Shown here: in pieces, positions 1 through 5,804 of the stretch | How positions within the stretch are numbered: position 1 is the first letter of the stretch | Layout of the letters: every line of letters starts with the position of its first letter | Assembly: GCA_029907755.1 (NCBI GenBank) | Contig: JARYLH010000068.1 | Coordinates: 1-7,647 of the forward strand | DNA: 7,647 bases | Direction of reading: 5' to 3' | Source: Candidatus Methanosuratincola sp. | GTDB taxonomy: Archaea > Thermoproteota > Methanomethylicia > Methanomethylicales > Methanomethylicaceae | The notes under the pieces: generated by a model | The model's database searches: none | What the model was told of the DNA's origin: nothing | The model's input: the letters and a program-made list of their open reading frames with translations, nothing else | Translations under genes and position numbers: made by a program

Positions 1-780
1 ACCCCCAACGAAGCGGTTTGGTCGAGGCTGGAGCCGATGGTCAGGATGTACGATCTCGCCGTATTCTCGATGGAGCGCTACATCCCGAAGAGGCTGGCTA
101 TCCCCTCGATAATCGACTACCCGACAATAGACCCGCTCGCCCCCAAGAATGCACCGATGAAACCCGAAGATGTGGCGAGGGTGTTAACGAGGTATGGTGT
201 CAACCCGGACAGACCCCTGATCGGGCAAGTTGCGAGGTTCGACCCCTGGAAGGATCCGCTCGGCGCGATAGATGTCTTCAGGCGGGTCAAGTCAGCAGTC
301 CCAGGAGTCCAGCTCGTCATGATAGGCTCCTTTGCGAGGGATGACCCCGAGGGGGTAGAATGGTACGAGAGGGTGGTGAGGTACGCGGGCAGGGACAAGG
401 ACATCTTCGTGCTCTCTAACCTGGACGGGGTGGGGGATCTGGAGGTCAACGCCTTCCAGAGGGCGTTCAGTGCGGCCATCCAGCTATCGAAGAGGGAGGG
501 GTTCGGGCTGACGGTCACCGAAGCCCTCTGGAAGGGGGTCCCTGTGGTCGCTAGGAGGGCGGGCGGCATACCGCTCCAGGTGATCGATGGGACGACGGGG
601 TTCCTTACGGAGGGGACGGAGGATGCCGCGGAGAAGGTTGCGCTCCTGCTGCGGAGGCCCTGGCTCGCCAGGGAGCTTGGGGAGCGCGGGAGGCAGCATG
701 TCAGGCTGAACTTCCTGATAACCAAAGGGCTCTCCAACTACCTGAGGATGCACATCGAACTCGTCGGAAAGATGGGGTGA
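1..780 (+). CDS. treT: TreT-like trehalose synthase (GT4 glycosyltransferase), C-terminal part
   Basis: The reading frame is open from base 1, so the N-terminus lies outside the window; 259 residues are visible of the roughly 410 usual for TreT. TreT joins a nucleoside-diphosphate glucose and glucose to make trehalose in the cytoplasm. The visible part is the C-terminal Rossmann half of a GT-B fold: a YD...IDPL.PKN segment at the domain junction, the RFDPWKDPLG stretch typical of the TreT group, a conserved NLDGVGDLEVNAFQRA block, and the retaining-GT E-x7-E motif in REGFGLTVTEALWKG (Glu166 and Glu174 of the fragment), followed by GGIPLQVIDG. The match to TreT is from memory of the family, so another GT4 sugar donor or acceptor is possible. 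It ends 74 bases before the next start, and a promoter lies in between, so it need not be cotranscribed with the ferredoxin gene. Confidence 0.82.
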   Translation, partial: TPNEAVWSRLEPMVRMYDLAVFSMERYIPKRLAIPSIIDYPTIDPLAPKNAPMKPEDVARVLTRYGVNPDRPLIGQVARFDPWKDPLGAIDVFRRVKSAVPGVQLVMIGSFARDDPEGVEWYERVVRYAGRDKDIFVLSNLDGVGDLEVNAFQRAFSAAIQLSKREGFGLTVTEALWKGVPVVARRAGGIPLQVIDGTTGFLTEGTEDAAEKVALLLRRPWLARELGERGRQHVRLNFLITKGLSNYLRMHIELVGKMG

Positions 781-794
781 GGGATCGCGTCCTG

Positions 795-811
795 CACAAA
801 GGGATTTATGG
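795..811 (+). promoter_or_regulatory. Archaeal promoter (BRE/TATA) for the ferredoxin-AOR operon
   Basis: The box CACAAAGGGATTTAT (795-809) has a TATA-like TTTAT core. A start about 25 bases downstream would fall near 830, before the SD at 843. The same 15 bases occur upstream of the aldolase gene (3087-3101). No experimental start site is known; the call rests on position, A/T content in GC-rich DNA, and the duplication. Confidence 0.6.
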
Positions 812-842
812 GCTCATGAGGGAGTATAATGAAGAGCGTTTT

Positions 843-848
843 GGAGGT
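843..848 (+). promoter_or_regulatory. Shine-Dalgarno deciding a TTG start for the ferredoxin
   Basis: GGAGGT lies six bases before an in-frame TTG at 855. It favours this start over the GTG at 777, which overlaps the treT stop, lies upstream of the predicted promoter and would add 26 residues with no family counterpart. Confidence 0.75.
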
Positions 849-854
849 CGGACT

Positions 855-1259
855 TTGGTAAAGAGACTTTCTGTAGTAGACGTAGATTTGTGCGTCGGGT
901 GCCAGAGCTGCATGTTCGCCTGCAACAGGAGGTTCGGCGAGGCCGGGCTAGGGAGGTCAGCAATCCACATACAGTCGGCTGGGGGCATAGAGCGCGGTTT
1001 CGTGGTTAGGGTCTGCCGATCCTGCCCGGACCCGCCCTGCTCGAAGGTATGCCCGACAGGCGCGCTCACCAAGAGGGAGGGGGGCGGGGTGCGCCTCACC
1101 TACTCTAAGTGCATTGCCTGCGGGAACTGCGTGAGGGGGTGCACCCTTGGGGCGATCTTCTGGGATGTGGAGCTGGACAAGCCAACGGTCTGCGTCTACT
1201 GCGGCTACTGCGCGGGTTTCTGCCCGTACGGCGTGATCAGGATGGAGGAGGTGGCGTGA
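855..1259 (+). CDS. Four-cluster 4Fe-4S polyferredoxin, AOR electron-transfer subunit (AorA/HycB-like)
   Basis: This 134-residue protein has sixteen cysteines in four sets: C13-C16-C19-C23, C54-C57-C62-C66, C86-C89-C92-C96 and C113-C116-C119-C123. The second set has the C-x2-C-x4-C-x3-C spacing of the DmsB/HycB family; the others are C-x2-C-x2-C-x3-C. The sets are predicted to bind four [4Fe-4S] clusters. There is no signal peptide or membrane segment, so it is cytoplasmic. Its TGA overlaps the ATG of the downstream AOR gene by one base, which implies coupled translation and a complex. In the two- or three-subunit AOR of Aromatoleum, a homologous four-cluster protein (AorA) carries electrons to and from the tungsten subunit; I infer the same role here. 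The TTG start is chosen from the SD at 843-848. Confidence 0.85.
   Translation: MVKRLSVVDVDLCVGCQSCMFACNRRFGEAGLGRSAIHIQSAGGIERGFVVRVCRSCPDPPCSKVCPTGALTKREGGGVRLTYSKCIACGNCVRGCTLGAIFWDVELDKPTVCVYCGYCAGFCPYGVIRMEEVA
1244..1253 (+). promoter_or_regulatory. Shine-Dalgarno for the AOR gene inside the ferredoxin coding sequence
   Basis: GGAGGAGGTG ends five bases before the ATG at 1259. It supports that start rather than longer in-frame extensions into the ferredoxin gene. Confidence 0.75.
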
Positions 1260-3028
1260 TGGCAGACAGCGAGTACGCAGGGGACCTCTCGAGGATCCTC
1301 TACGTGGACCTGGCGAGGAGGGTCTACTGGGTCGAGGAGAGGCCGGAGCTCTTCACCGAGTGGTTTGGCGGCGCGGGTGCTGGAATAAGGCTGCTTTCTG
1401 AGGAATGCCCGCAGGGGGTAGACCCGCTCTCGCCGAAGAACCCCATAATACTCGCGGTCGGGCTCATGAACGGGGTCTTCCCGCTGGCCTCCAAGACCGT
1501 CGCGATGTTCAAGTCGCCGCTGACCGGCAACCTGGGGGAGAGCCACGCGGGCGGGAGGTCGAGCATCGCGATCAGGATGGCCGGCTACGGGGCGATAGTT
1601 ATCAGGGGAAGGAGCGAGTCACCGGTCTACCTCACCATAGACGAGAAGGGGGCAAGGTTCAGGGACGCCTCGGCGCTCTGGGGCATGAATAGCGCCTCCA
1701 CAGTAGGGAGGATAATCAGGGAGATCGAGCCGGGGGCTGGCGTCAGGACCATAATGCGCATCGGCAAGGCAGGGGAGAGGCTCATCCCCTACTCGTACGT
1801 CACCACCGAGACCTACAGGCACTTCGGCAGGCTCGGGCTCGGGGCGGTCTTCGGGAGCAAGAACCTGAAGGCGGTGGTTGTCTTGGGGAAGAAGTCGTTC
1901 AAGTTCAAGGACCCGAAGGCATACCGGGAGCTATACGAGGAGCTCTTCAAGACGTTCTGCAAGTCGCCGCTGATGTGCAAGTACCACGAGCTGGGGACGC
2001 CGATGAACGTGTTTCCCCTGAACATGACGGGTTCGCTGCCCTCCAGGAACCTCCAGTCGAACAGGTTCTCGGGTGCGCAGGAGCTCTCAGGGGAGAACAT
2101 GGCAGAAAAGTACCTGGGGAGAAGGACCGCGTGCGCCCACTGCCCGGTGAGCTGCATCCACATCGCGGCGCTCAGGGAGCCGTACGAGAACGAGCCGTAC
2201 TTCTACAAGACAAAGATGATCTCGTACGACTACGAGCCGATCTATGCGCTCGGCGCGATGCTCGAGCTGAAGAGCCCCGAGGGGTACCTCAAGCTCATGG
2301 ACACGGTGGAGGAACTCGGGCTCGATGCGATGTCGACCGGGGTGGTCCTCGCCTGGGCGACGGAGGCCATGGAGAGGGGGATCGTCAAGGAGGGGGACGC
2401 GGGCGGGATAGCGCTCAAGTGGGGCGACCACGAGTCGTACATCAGGGCGGTCAAGGGGATAGTGACGATGGAAAACGAGTTCTTCCAAGCTCTTGCGAAG
2501 GGGGTTAAGTACGCCTCATCAAAGTACGGAGGGGAGGATTTTGCCCTCGAGTTCGGCGGGAACGAGATGCCGGGCTACCACACCGGGCCTGTCGCGCACC
2601 TGGGGTACCTTACTGGGGCGAGGCACAGCCACCTCGACGGAGCAGGATACAGCATCGACCAGAAGATGTACAAGGAGGGGCTGAAGTACACGCCGGAGTT
2701 CGCAGCCAGGGAGCTCTTCGAGGAGGAGTCCTGGAGGCAGGTCCTCTCGAGCCTCGTCGTCTGCTACTTCGCCAGGGGGGTCTACACCCCCGAGGTGGTG
2801 TCGCGGTGCCTGAGGACGCTCGGCTTGGAGCGCAGCCCGGATGAGCTCAAGGAACGCGGCAGGTCCGTGCTGAAGCAGAAGTACGCCTTCAAGTACAGGG
2901 AGGGGTTCAGCCTAAGGAATCTGCGGATACCGAAGAGGGTCTATGAGACGCCGACTCCCCTTGGGGCTATAACCGAGGAGATGATCAGGGCAGGGCTAGG
3001 GGAGTTCGAGAAGCTCGTGGTGGGGTGA
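1259..3028 (+). CDS. Aldehyde:ferredoxin oxidoreductase family protein (tungsto-bispterin, 4Fe-4S)
   Basis: This 589-residue catalytic subunit is close to the usual length of the AOR family (about 600), whose members oxidise aldehydes to acids with ferredoxin as electron acceptor. The N-terminal pterin-binding domain (about 1-210) shows SPLTGNLGESHAGG, AGYGAIVIRG and LGAVFGSKNLKA. The cluster ligands are C292-x2-C295-x3-C299 plus C502, almost the same numbering as Pyrococcus furiosus AOR. The LGLDAMSTG segment (353-361) matches the first pterin-contact motif. The second contact motif, usually D-x-x-G-L-C, reads SSLVVC (497-502). A histidine-rich stretch (GARHSHLDGAGYSID, 453-467) also differs from my memory of classical AOR, so the substrate may differ. 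GAPOR, other AOR-type enzymes and uncharacterised subfamilies remain possible. It is translated together with the ferredoxin just upstream. Confidence 0.9.
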   Translation: MADSEYAGDLSRILYVDLARRVYWVEERPELFTEWFGGAGAGIRLLSEECPQGVDPLSPKNPIILAVGLMNGVFPLASKTVAMFKSPLTGNLGESHAGGRSSIAIRMAGYGAIVIRGRSESPVYLTIDEKGARFRDASALWGMNSASTVGRIIREIEPGAGVRTIMRIGKAGERLIPYSYVTTETYRHFGRLGLGAVFGSKNLKAVVVLGKKSFKFKDPKAYRELYEELFKTFCKSPLMCKYHELGTPMNVFPLNMTGSLPSRNLQSNRFSGAQELSGENMAEKYLGRRTACAHCPVSCIHIAALREPYENEPYFYKTKMISYDYEPIYALGAMLELKSPEGYLKLMDTVEELGLDAMSTGVVLAWATEAMERGIVKEGDAGGIALKWGDHESYIRAVKGIVTMENEFFQALAKGVKYASSKYGGEDFALEFGGNEMPGYHTGPVAHLGYLTGARHSHLDGAGYSIDQKMYKEGLKYTPEFAARELFEEESWRQVLSSLVVCYFARGVYTPEVVSRCLRTLGLERSPDELKERGRSVLKQKYAFKYREGFSLRNLRIPKRVYETPTPLGAITEEMIRAGLGEFEKLVVG

Positions 3029-3086
3029 TCGGAGCTGAAGGTTCACCCCCCTTCGAACCGCCGTATCGCGCCACCATTTTCTGCCA

Positions 3087-3104
3087 CACAAAGGGATTTA
3101 TTGG
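3087..3104 (+). promoter_or_regulatory. Archaeal promoter (BRE/TATA) for the aldolase-kinase pair
   Basis: CACAAAGGGATTTAT (3087-3101) is identical over 15 bases to the box before the ferredoxin-AOR genes. It sits in the 108-base gap after the AOR stop. Its TTTAT core predicts transcription starting near 3124, just at the SD of the aldolase gene. Confidence 0.65.
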
Positions 3105-3121
3105 GTGCGGGAGAAGATAGA

Positions 3122-3129
3122 GAGGAGTG
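3122..3129 (+). promoter_or_regulatory. Shine-Dalgarno deciding the aldolase start
   Basis: GAGGAGTG lies seven bases before the ATG at 3137. Upstream in-frame start codons fall inside the promoter and are not used here. Confidence 0.65.
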
Positions 3130-3136
3130 TGTCGTT

Positions 3137-3943
3137 ATGGCATTTGATAGCTGCTCTGGCATCGGGAAAAGGGTAAGGCTCAGCAGGATACTGAAGGATG
3201 GCAAGGGAGTGGTGTTCGCCTTCGACCACGGCTTCGAGCACGGGCCGTCTGACTTCACGCCCGAGAGATCGAACCCGAGGAAGGTGGTCGAGCTTGCGGT
3301 CGAGTCAGGGGTGGATGCCCTCATGCTCACCAGGGGGGTCGCGCAGGCGACCGCAGACCTTTGGGCTGGGAGGGTGCCCGTCATAGTAAAGCTGACTGGG
3401 AAGACCTCGCTCAGGCCGCCAGACATGCAGATGCAGCAGTACAGGATAGGGTTCGTGGAGGATGCCGTTGCGATGGGCGCGGACGGGGTGGCTGCGACCG
3501 TCTACTGGGGTGCGCCCGGGGAGGACGCGATGGCCGAGGAGTTCGCTGCGATAGTTTCTGAGAGCGAGAGGTTCGGCTTGCCGGTGATGATCCTTGCCTA
3601 CCCGCGCGGCCCCTCGATAATAGAGAGGCACGACGAGTACATCGTGAAGTACGCATCGAGGGCGAGCGTTGAGATAGGCGCGGACATCATCAAGACCCAC
3701 TACACGGGGAGCACCGAGAGCTTCAGGCGCGTGGTCGAGTCGGTGCCTGTCCCAGTCCTGATGAGCGGCGGGGCGAAGACCGAAGACCCGAAGGAGTTCT
3801 TGAGGACGGTCAAGAGCGTCATGGACGCCGGGGGCGCGGGGGTCGTGGTCGGGAGGAACGTCTTCCAGAGCCAGGACTTTGTGGGGACTGCGAGGGCGAT
3901 CCTCGAGGTCGTGCACAAGGGCACCGATCCCGAGAGGCTCTGA
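3137..3943 (+). CDS. DhnA-type class I aldolase (fructose-bisphosphate aldolase or ADH-synthase-like)
   Basis: This 268-residue cytoplasmic TIM-barrel aldolase belongs to the archaeal class I (DhnA/FbaB) family, usually about 260-275 residues. Visible motifs are FAFDHGFEHGP (27-37), VKLTGKT (84-90), AYPRG with the conserved Tyr155, IIKTHYTG with Lys186 as the likely Schiff-base lysine, and the phosphate-binding MSGGAKTED (209-217) plus VVVGRNVFQ (237-245). The family includes fructose-1,6-bisphosphate aldolase and ADH synthase (2-amino-3,7-dideoxy-heptulosonate synthase) of archaeal aromatic amino acid synthesis. The K-T-x-Y-T-G form resembles the ADH synthase pattern, whereas FBA from memory has K-I-K-Y-T-G. 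The downstream sugar kinase and upstream AOR instead favour a sugar-phosphate substrate, so the substrate is left open. Its stop lies 25 bases before the kinase ATG, which suggests one transcript. Confidence 0.85.
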   Translation: MAFDSCSGIGKRVRLSRILKDGKGVVFAFDHGFEHGPSDFTPERSNPRKVVELAVESGVDALMLTRGVAQATADLWAGRVPVIVKLTGKTSLRPPDMQMQQYRIGFVEDAVAMGADGVAATVYWGAPGEDAMAEEFAAIVSESERFGLPVMILAYPRGPSIIERHDEYIVKYASRASVEIGADIIKTHYTGSTESFRRVVESVPVPVLMSGGAKTEDPKEFLRTVKSVMDAGGAGVVVGRNVFQSQDFVGTARAILEVVHKGTDPERL

Positions 3944-3968
3944 TCGGCAGGGGGTGTCGGAAACGGGG

Positions 3969-4868
3969 ATGATCCTGGCTGCAGGGCACATTCTCGCTGA
4001 CATCAGGGTAAGGGTCGACGAGATAAGCAGCAGCGACCAGTTCAACGAGGTGAGGGAGCTCAGCTACGGGGTCGGAGGATCCGCAGCCAACGTCTCGATA
4101 GGGGTTAGGCGGCTCGGGGGTTGCTGCATGCTCCTCGGGAAGATCGGGATGGACGAGTTCGGGAGGATGGCTGTGGACGAGCTCCTCAGGGAGAGGGTCC
4201 CGCTGGACGAGGTCAAGGTCGACCTGGTCAACCGCACCGGGTACACGATAATAATCATCAACAGGCACGGGGAGGTCTTCATGTTCGGACGAAAGGAGGC
4301 CGCCGAGACCCTCGATCCGGAGGACATCGCAAACGTAGCCATGAAGGGCTACCAGGCAGTCCACATCGCGAGCCTTAGGGTGGACACCGCAACAAAGATA
4401 GCTTCACGGGCGAAGGAGGGCGGGATAATGGTCACCTTCGATCCGGGGAGGCTCCTGATCAACAGGGGGATAGGGCACATCAGGCCAGTCCTGGAGCGCG
4501 TGGATCTATTGCTGCTGAACGGTAAGGAGGCCAAGGCTCTCACCGGGCACGACGACCCGGAGATGGCAGCCGCCTCGCTCATCGGGCAGGGGGCCAGGAG
4601 CGTTGTCGTCAAGCTCGGGGCGAGGGGGGTCTACATCTCAGACGGCAGGTCTGGGAAGCTGGTCCCAGCCTTCAAGGTGAATGCGATAGACACGACCGGC
4701 GCAGGCGACGCTTTCGCCGCAGGAATGATCATGGCGCTCAGCGACGGGGAGGGGCTCGCGGATGCAATAAGGTTCGCGAATGCGGTTGCAGCGCTGAAGG
4801 TGACCAAGCTCGGCTCGCACGAGACCCCGAGCAGGAAAGAAGTCGAGGAGTTCCTCTCGAGGAACTGA
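3969..4868 (+). CDS. PfkB/ribokinase-family carbohydrate kinase
   Basis: This 299-residue protein has the usual PfkB length. The first signature is GGSAANVSIGVRRLGG (36-51). The second is DTTGAGDAFAAGMI (241-254), with Asp247 as the catalytic base of the GAGD anion hole. LLNGKEA (182-188) and VVKLGARG (213-220) are standard core strands around the ATP site. The family phosphorylates sugars and nucleosides (fructose 6-phosphate, ribose, 2-keto-3-deoxygluconate, adenosine and others), and nothing visible fixes the substrate. Immediately following an aldolase gene, a sugar or sugar-phosphate kinase feeding that aldolase is the natural inference. I chose ATG 3969 because the domain begins at once (ILAAGHILAD). 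A GTG at 3954 would add five residues. The SD is weak either way: GGGGGTG lies 12 bases from the ATG. Confidence 0.86.
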   Translation: MILAAGHILADIRVRVDEISSSDQFNEVRELSYGVGGSAANVSIGVRRLGGCCMLLGKIGMDEFGRMAVDELLRERVPLDEVKVDLVNRTGYTIIIINRHGEVFMFGRKEAAETLDPEDIANVAMKGYQAVHIASLRVDTATKIASRAKEGGIMVTFDPGRLLINRGIGHIRPVLERVDLLLLNGKEAKALTGHDDPEMAAASLIGQGARSVVVKLGARGVYISDGRSGKLVPAFKVNAIDTTGAGDAFAAGMIMALSDGEGLADAIRFANAVAALKVTKLGSHETPSRKEVEEFLSRN

Positions 4869-4913
4869 CCTCCGTGCGCCGCTACACCCTATTGCAAAGG
4901 CGTCCGTCTATGC

Positions 4914-4933
4914 TATAAAAATAAACTTTTATC
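4914..4933 (+). promoter_or_regulatory. AT-rich promoter region for the GNAT gene
   Basis: A sharply A/T-rich 20-base stretch starts TATAAAAATA and ends CTTTTATC, in otherwise GC-rich DNA. It offers two overlapping TATA candidates. The right-hand one (about 4926-4933) predicts a start near 4955, giving an 11-base leader to the TTG at 4966. The rest of the 97-base gap after the kinase stop shows nothing else I can assign. Confidence 0.6.
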
Positions 4934-4965
4934 TGCGGTCCGCCAATGTTTATTCGGGGGTCGTC

Positions 4966-5493
4966 TTGGTCGAGTTCAGGGTTGCAAATCTAGACGATTT
5001 GCCGAGGCTCAGCTCCAAGATTCTAAACTCCCTTGATCCGTCAAGCGATTTCTACAAGGAAAATGTGACTATGTTCGGGATACCGGAGGGGTACGTGAAA
5101 AGGGCATTCTCAGAGGGGGCGCTGAGGGGGGCTGCGTCCGAAGGATCGAAGTTCTACCTTGCATCAGAAGGGGATGAGATACTTGGCTTCTGCCAGATGG
5201 CACCGCAGGGGGGCGAAAAGGCGGAGTTGGAAAGGATAGTCATGTTCCCGGGGTACACGGGAAGGGGGTTCGGCAGCCGGCTCCTCGAGTTCGCCGTTAA
5301 GGATCAGGCGAGAGAGGGGATGGGGGAGATAATCGTCTACGCGGGGAAGGACGAGCGCAGGGCAAGGGCATTCTACGAGAAGAACGGGTTTGAGTTCACT
5401 GGCGAGGTCAGCGTCGATGCCCCCTGGGGAAAGCGGATAGATCTCGCAACTTACAGGCTCAAAATCGGACGGGATATCGGATGGCGGCACTGA
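4966..5493 (+). CDS. GNAT-family N-acetyltransferase
   Basis: This 175-residue protein has the GNAT fold pattern. An N-terminal strand, MVEFRVANLDDLPRLSSKIL, is followed by a central strand, EILGFCQMA. The acetyl-CoA pyrophosphate loop comes next: PGYTGRGFGSRLLEFA (95-110, core G-R-G-F-G-S). The C-terminal motif, RARAFYEKNGFEFTGE (132-147), completes the pattern. GNAT enzymes move an acetyl group from acetyl-CoA to an amine; the acceptor cannot be predicted and could be a small molecule, a protein N-terminus or a lysine. Translation starts at TTG, preceded by GGGGGTC at 4956-4962; no in-frame ATG gives a better N-terminus, and an ATG at 4946 is in another frame. It appears monocistronic, with its own promoter upstream and a convergent tRNA downstream. 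Confidence 0.85.
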   Translation: MVEFRVANLDDLPRLSSKILNSLDPSSDFYKENVTMFGIPEGYVKRAFSEGALRGAASEGSKFYLASEGDEILGFCQMAPQGGEKAELERIVMFPGYTGRGFGSRLLEFAVKDQAREGMGEIIVYAGKDERRARAFYEKNGFEFTGEVSVDAPWGKRIDLATYRLKIGRDIGWRH

Positions 5494-5498
5494 CCAGC

Positions 5499-5572
5499 TG
5501 GGCAACGAGACGGCTTGCATGCGGAGGAAGGCACAGTCCGCTAGAAATGAGGACGGACTGATGGGCAACGAG
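5499..5572. repeat. 11-base direct repeat flanking the hairpin
   Basis: TGGGCAACGAG is present at 5499-5509 and again at 5562-5572, 63 bases apart, one copy on each side of the 5534-5560 hairpin. Confidence 0.6.
5534..5560. repeat. Perfect 7-bp inverted repeat (hairpin)
   Basis: CAGTCCG and its exact reverse complement CGGACTG are separated by 13 bases (5541-5553). The stem has five G-C pairs. There is no T-run directly after it, so it does not resemble an intrinsic terminator. Confidence 0.6.
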
Positions 5573-5665
5573 CGCCAAGTTTAATCTCCGAAAGGTCCCG
5601 CCCTGTCCAAGTGCTCCACCCATTCGCCCGCCACAAACTGTCCTGACCGCAAGGCAGGGATCCTT

Positions 5666-5678
5666 GGAAAAGAAATAC
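5666..5678 (-). terminator. Possible U-rich terminator after tRNA-Arg
   Basis: On the - strand, 26 bases past the tRNA 3' end, the sequence reads GTATTTCTTTTCC. Archaeal RNA polymerase often stops at such T-rich tracts without a strong hairpin. This rests on composition and position only. Confidence 0.3.
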
Positions 5679-5703
5679 AGATAGTCCTTTTGCTGGGATT
5701 AGG

Positions 5704-5797
5704 CGGGTCCGGAGGGATTTGAACCCTCGACCATCGGCTCTCCCCACGGTTTCCGTTCCGGAGGCCGACACCCTAATCCGGACTAGGCCACGGACCC
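5704..5797 (-). tRNA. tRNA-Arg (anticodon CCG) with an 18-base intron
   Basis: The cloverleaf folds fully. The 7-bp acceptor is GGGTCCG with CGGACCC, and the D stem is GCCT with GGGT (two wobbles). The anticodon stem is TCGGC with GCCGA, and the 5-bp T stem GAGGG with CCCTC encloses TTCAAAT. The variable loop is five bases and the discriminator is G. The anticodon loop, after intron removal, is CTCCGGA, giving anticodon CCG (5759-5761), which reads the arginine codon CGG. The mature length is 76 bases. CCA is not encoded (CCT follows the discriminator) and must be added afterwards. The 5' end lies only 7 bases after the stop of the zinc-ribbon gene, and no TATA box is visible at the expected distance, so it may be processed from the htpX transcript. 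Confidence 0.93.
5740..5757 (-). other. tRNA intron at position 37/38 with canonical bulge-helix-bulge
   Basis: The pre-tRNA folds as an outer helix TCGGC/GCCGA and a four-pair central helix CTCC/GGGG (one wobble). A 3-base bulge GGA follows on the 5' side, then an inner helix ACGG/CCGT with an AAA loop, and a 3-base bulge AGA on the 3' side. Cutting between the second and third base of each bulge (GG|A and AG|A), as the archaeal tRNA splicing endonuclease does, removes 18 bases and leaves a seven-base anticodon loop. Confidence 0.9.
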
Positions 5798-5804
5798 ACG
5801 CCCA

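Larger units (their letters stand above)
5494..5703. other. Intergenic region with an unassigned inverted and direct repeat
   Basis: No gene is visible in these 210 bases between the GNAT stop and the convergent tRNA. CAGTCCG (5534-5540) and CGGACTG (5554-5560) form a perfect 7-bp inverted repeat around a 13-base loop. TGGGCAACGAG occurs at both 5499-5509 and 5562-5572, bracketing that hairpin. An AT-rich spot (AAGTTTAAT, 5578-5585) could be a weak TATA box on either strand. The element may be a small structured RNA or the 3' UTR of the acetyltransferase mRNA; I could not match it to RNase P, SRP, C/D or H/ACA RNA. Confidence 0.4.

Noticed and set aside
117..737. A 206-codon open frame on the - strand opposite treT
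   Set aside because: It lies entirely antisense to a clear glycosyltransferase, has no recognisable motif, and such frames are expected in GC-rich codon-biased DNA.
777..854. A longer ferredoxin from the GTG at 777
   Set aside because: It would start upstream of the predicted promoter, has no SD of its own and adds residues absent from the family; TTG 855 has GGAGGT at the right distance.
1975..2508. A 177-codon + strand frame inside the AOR gene
   Set aside because: It is rich in Arg, Gly and Asp with no motif, and is an out-of-frame shadow of the AOR.
3037..3059. Two mutually exclusive 5-bp hairpins after the AOR stop (GAAGG/CCTTC and GGTTC/GAACC), suggestive of attenuation or termination
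   Set aside because: The stems are short, no T-run follows, and the region lies before the aldolase promoter; chance pairing is likely.
3305..4364. Long - strand open frames opposite the aldolase and kinase
   Set aside because: Both lie antisense to genes with intact motifs, and the translations are Arg/Pro/His-rich and low in recognisable structure.
5521..5572. Possible RNase P or SRP RNA core, because of the GGAGGAAGGCACAGTCC segment
   Set aside because: The conserved core is interrupted and I could not find the matching 3' pairing partners or the other conserved regions in the gap.
5548..5647. Possible C/D box sRNA (ATGAGGA, CTGA and TGATGG-like boxes)
   Set aside because: Box spacing does not fit the compact archaeal C/D layout, and the C box has mismatches.
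5541..5771. A 76-codon - strand frame overlapping the tRNA
   Set aside because: It is mostly the tRNA and its flank read as protein.
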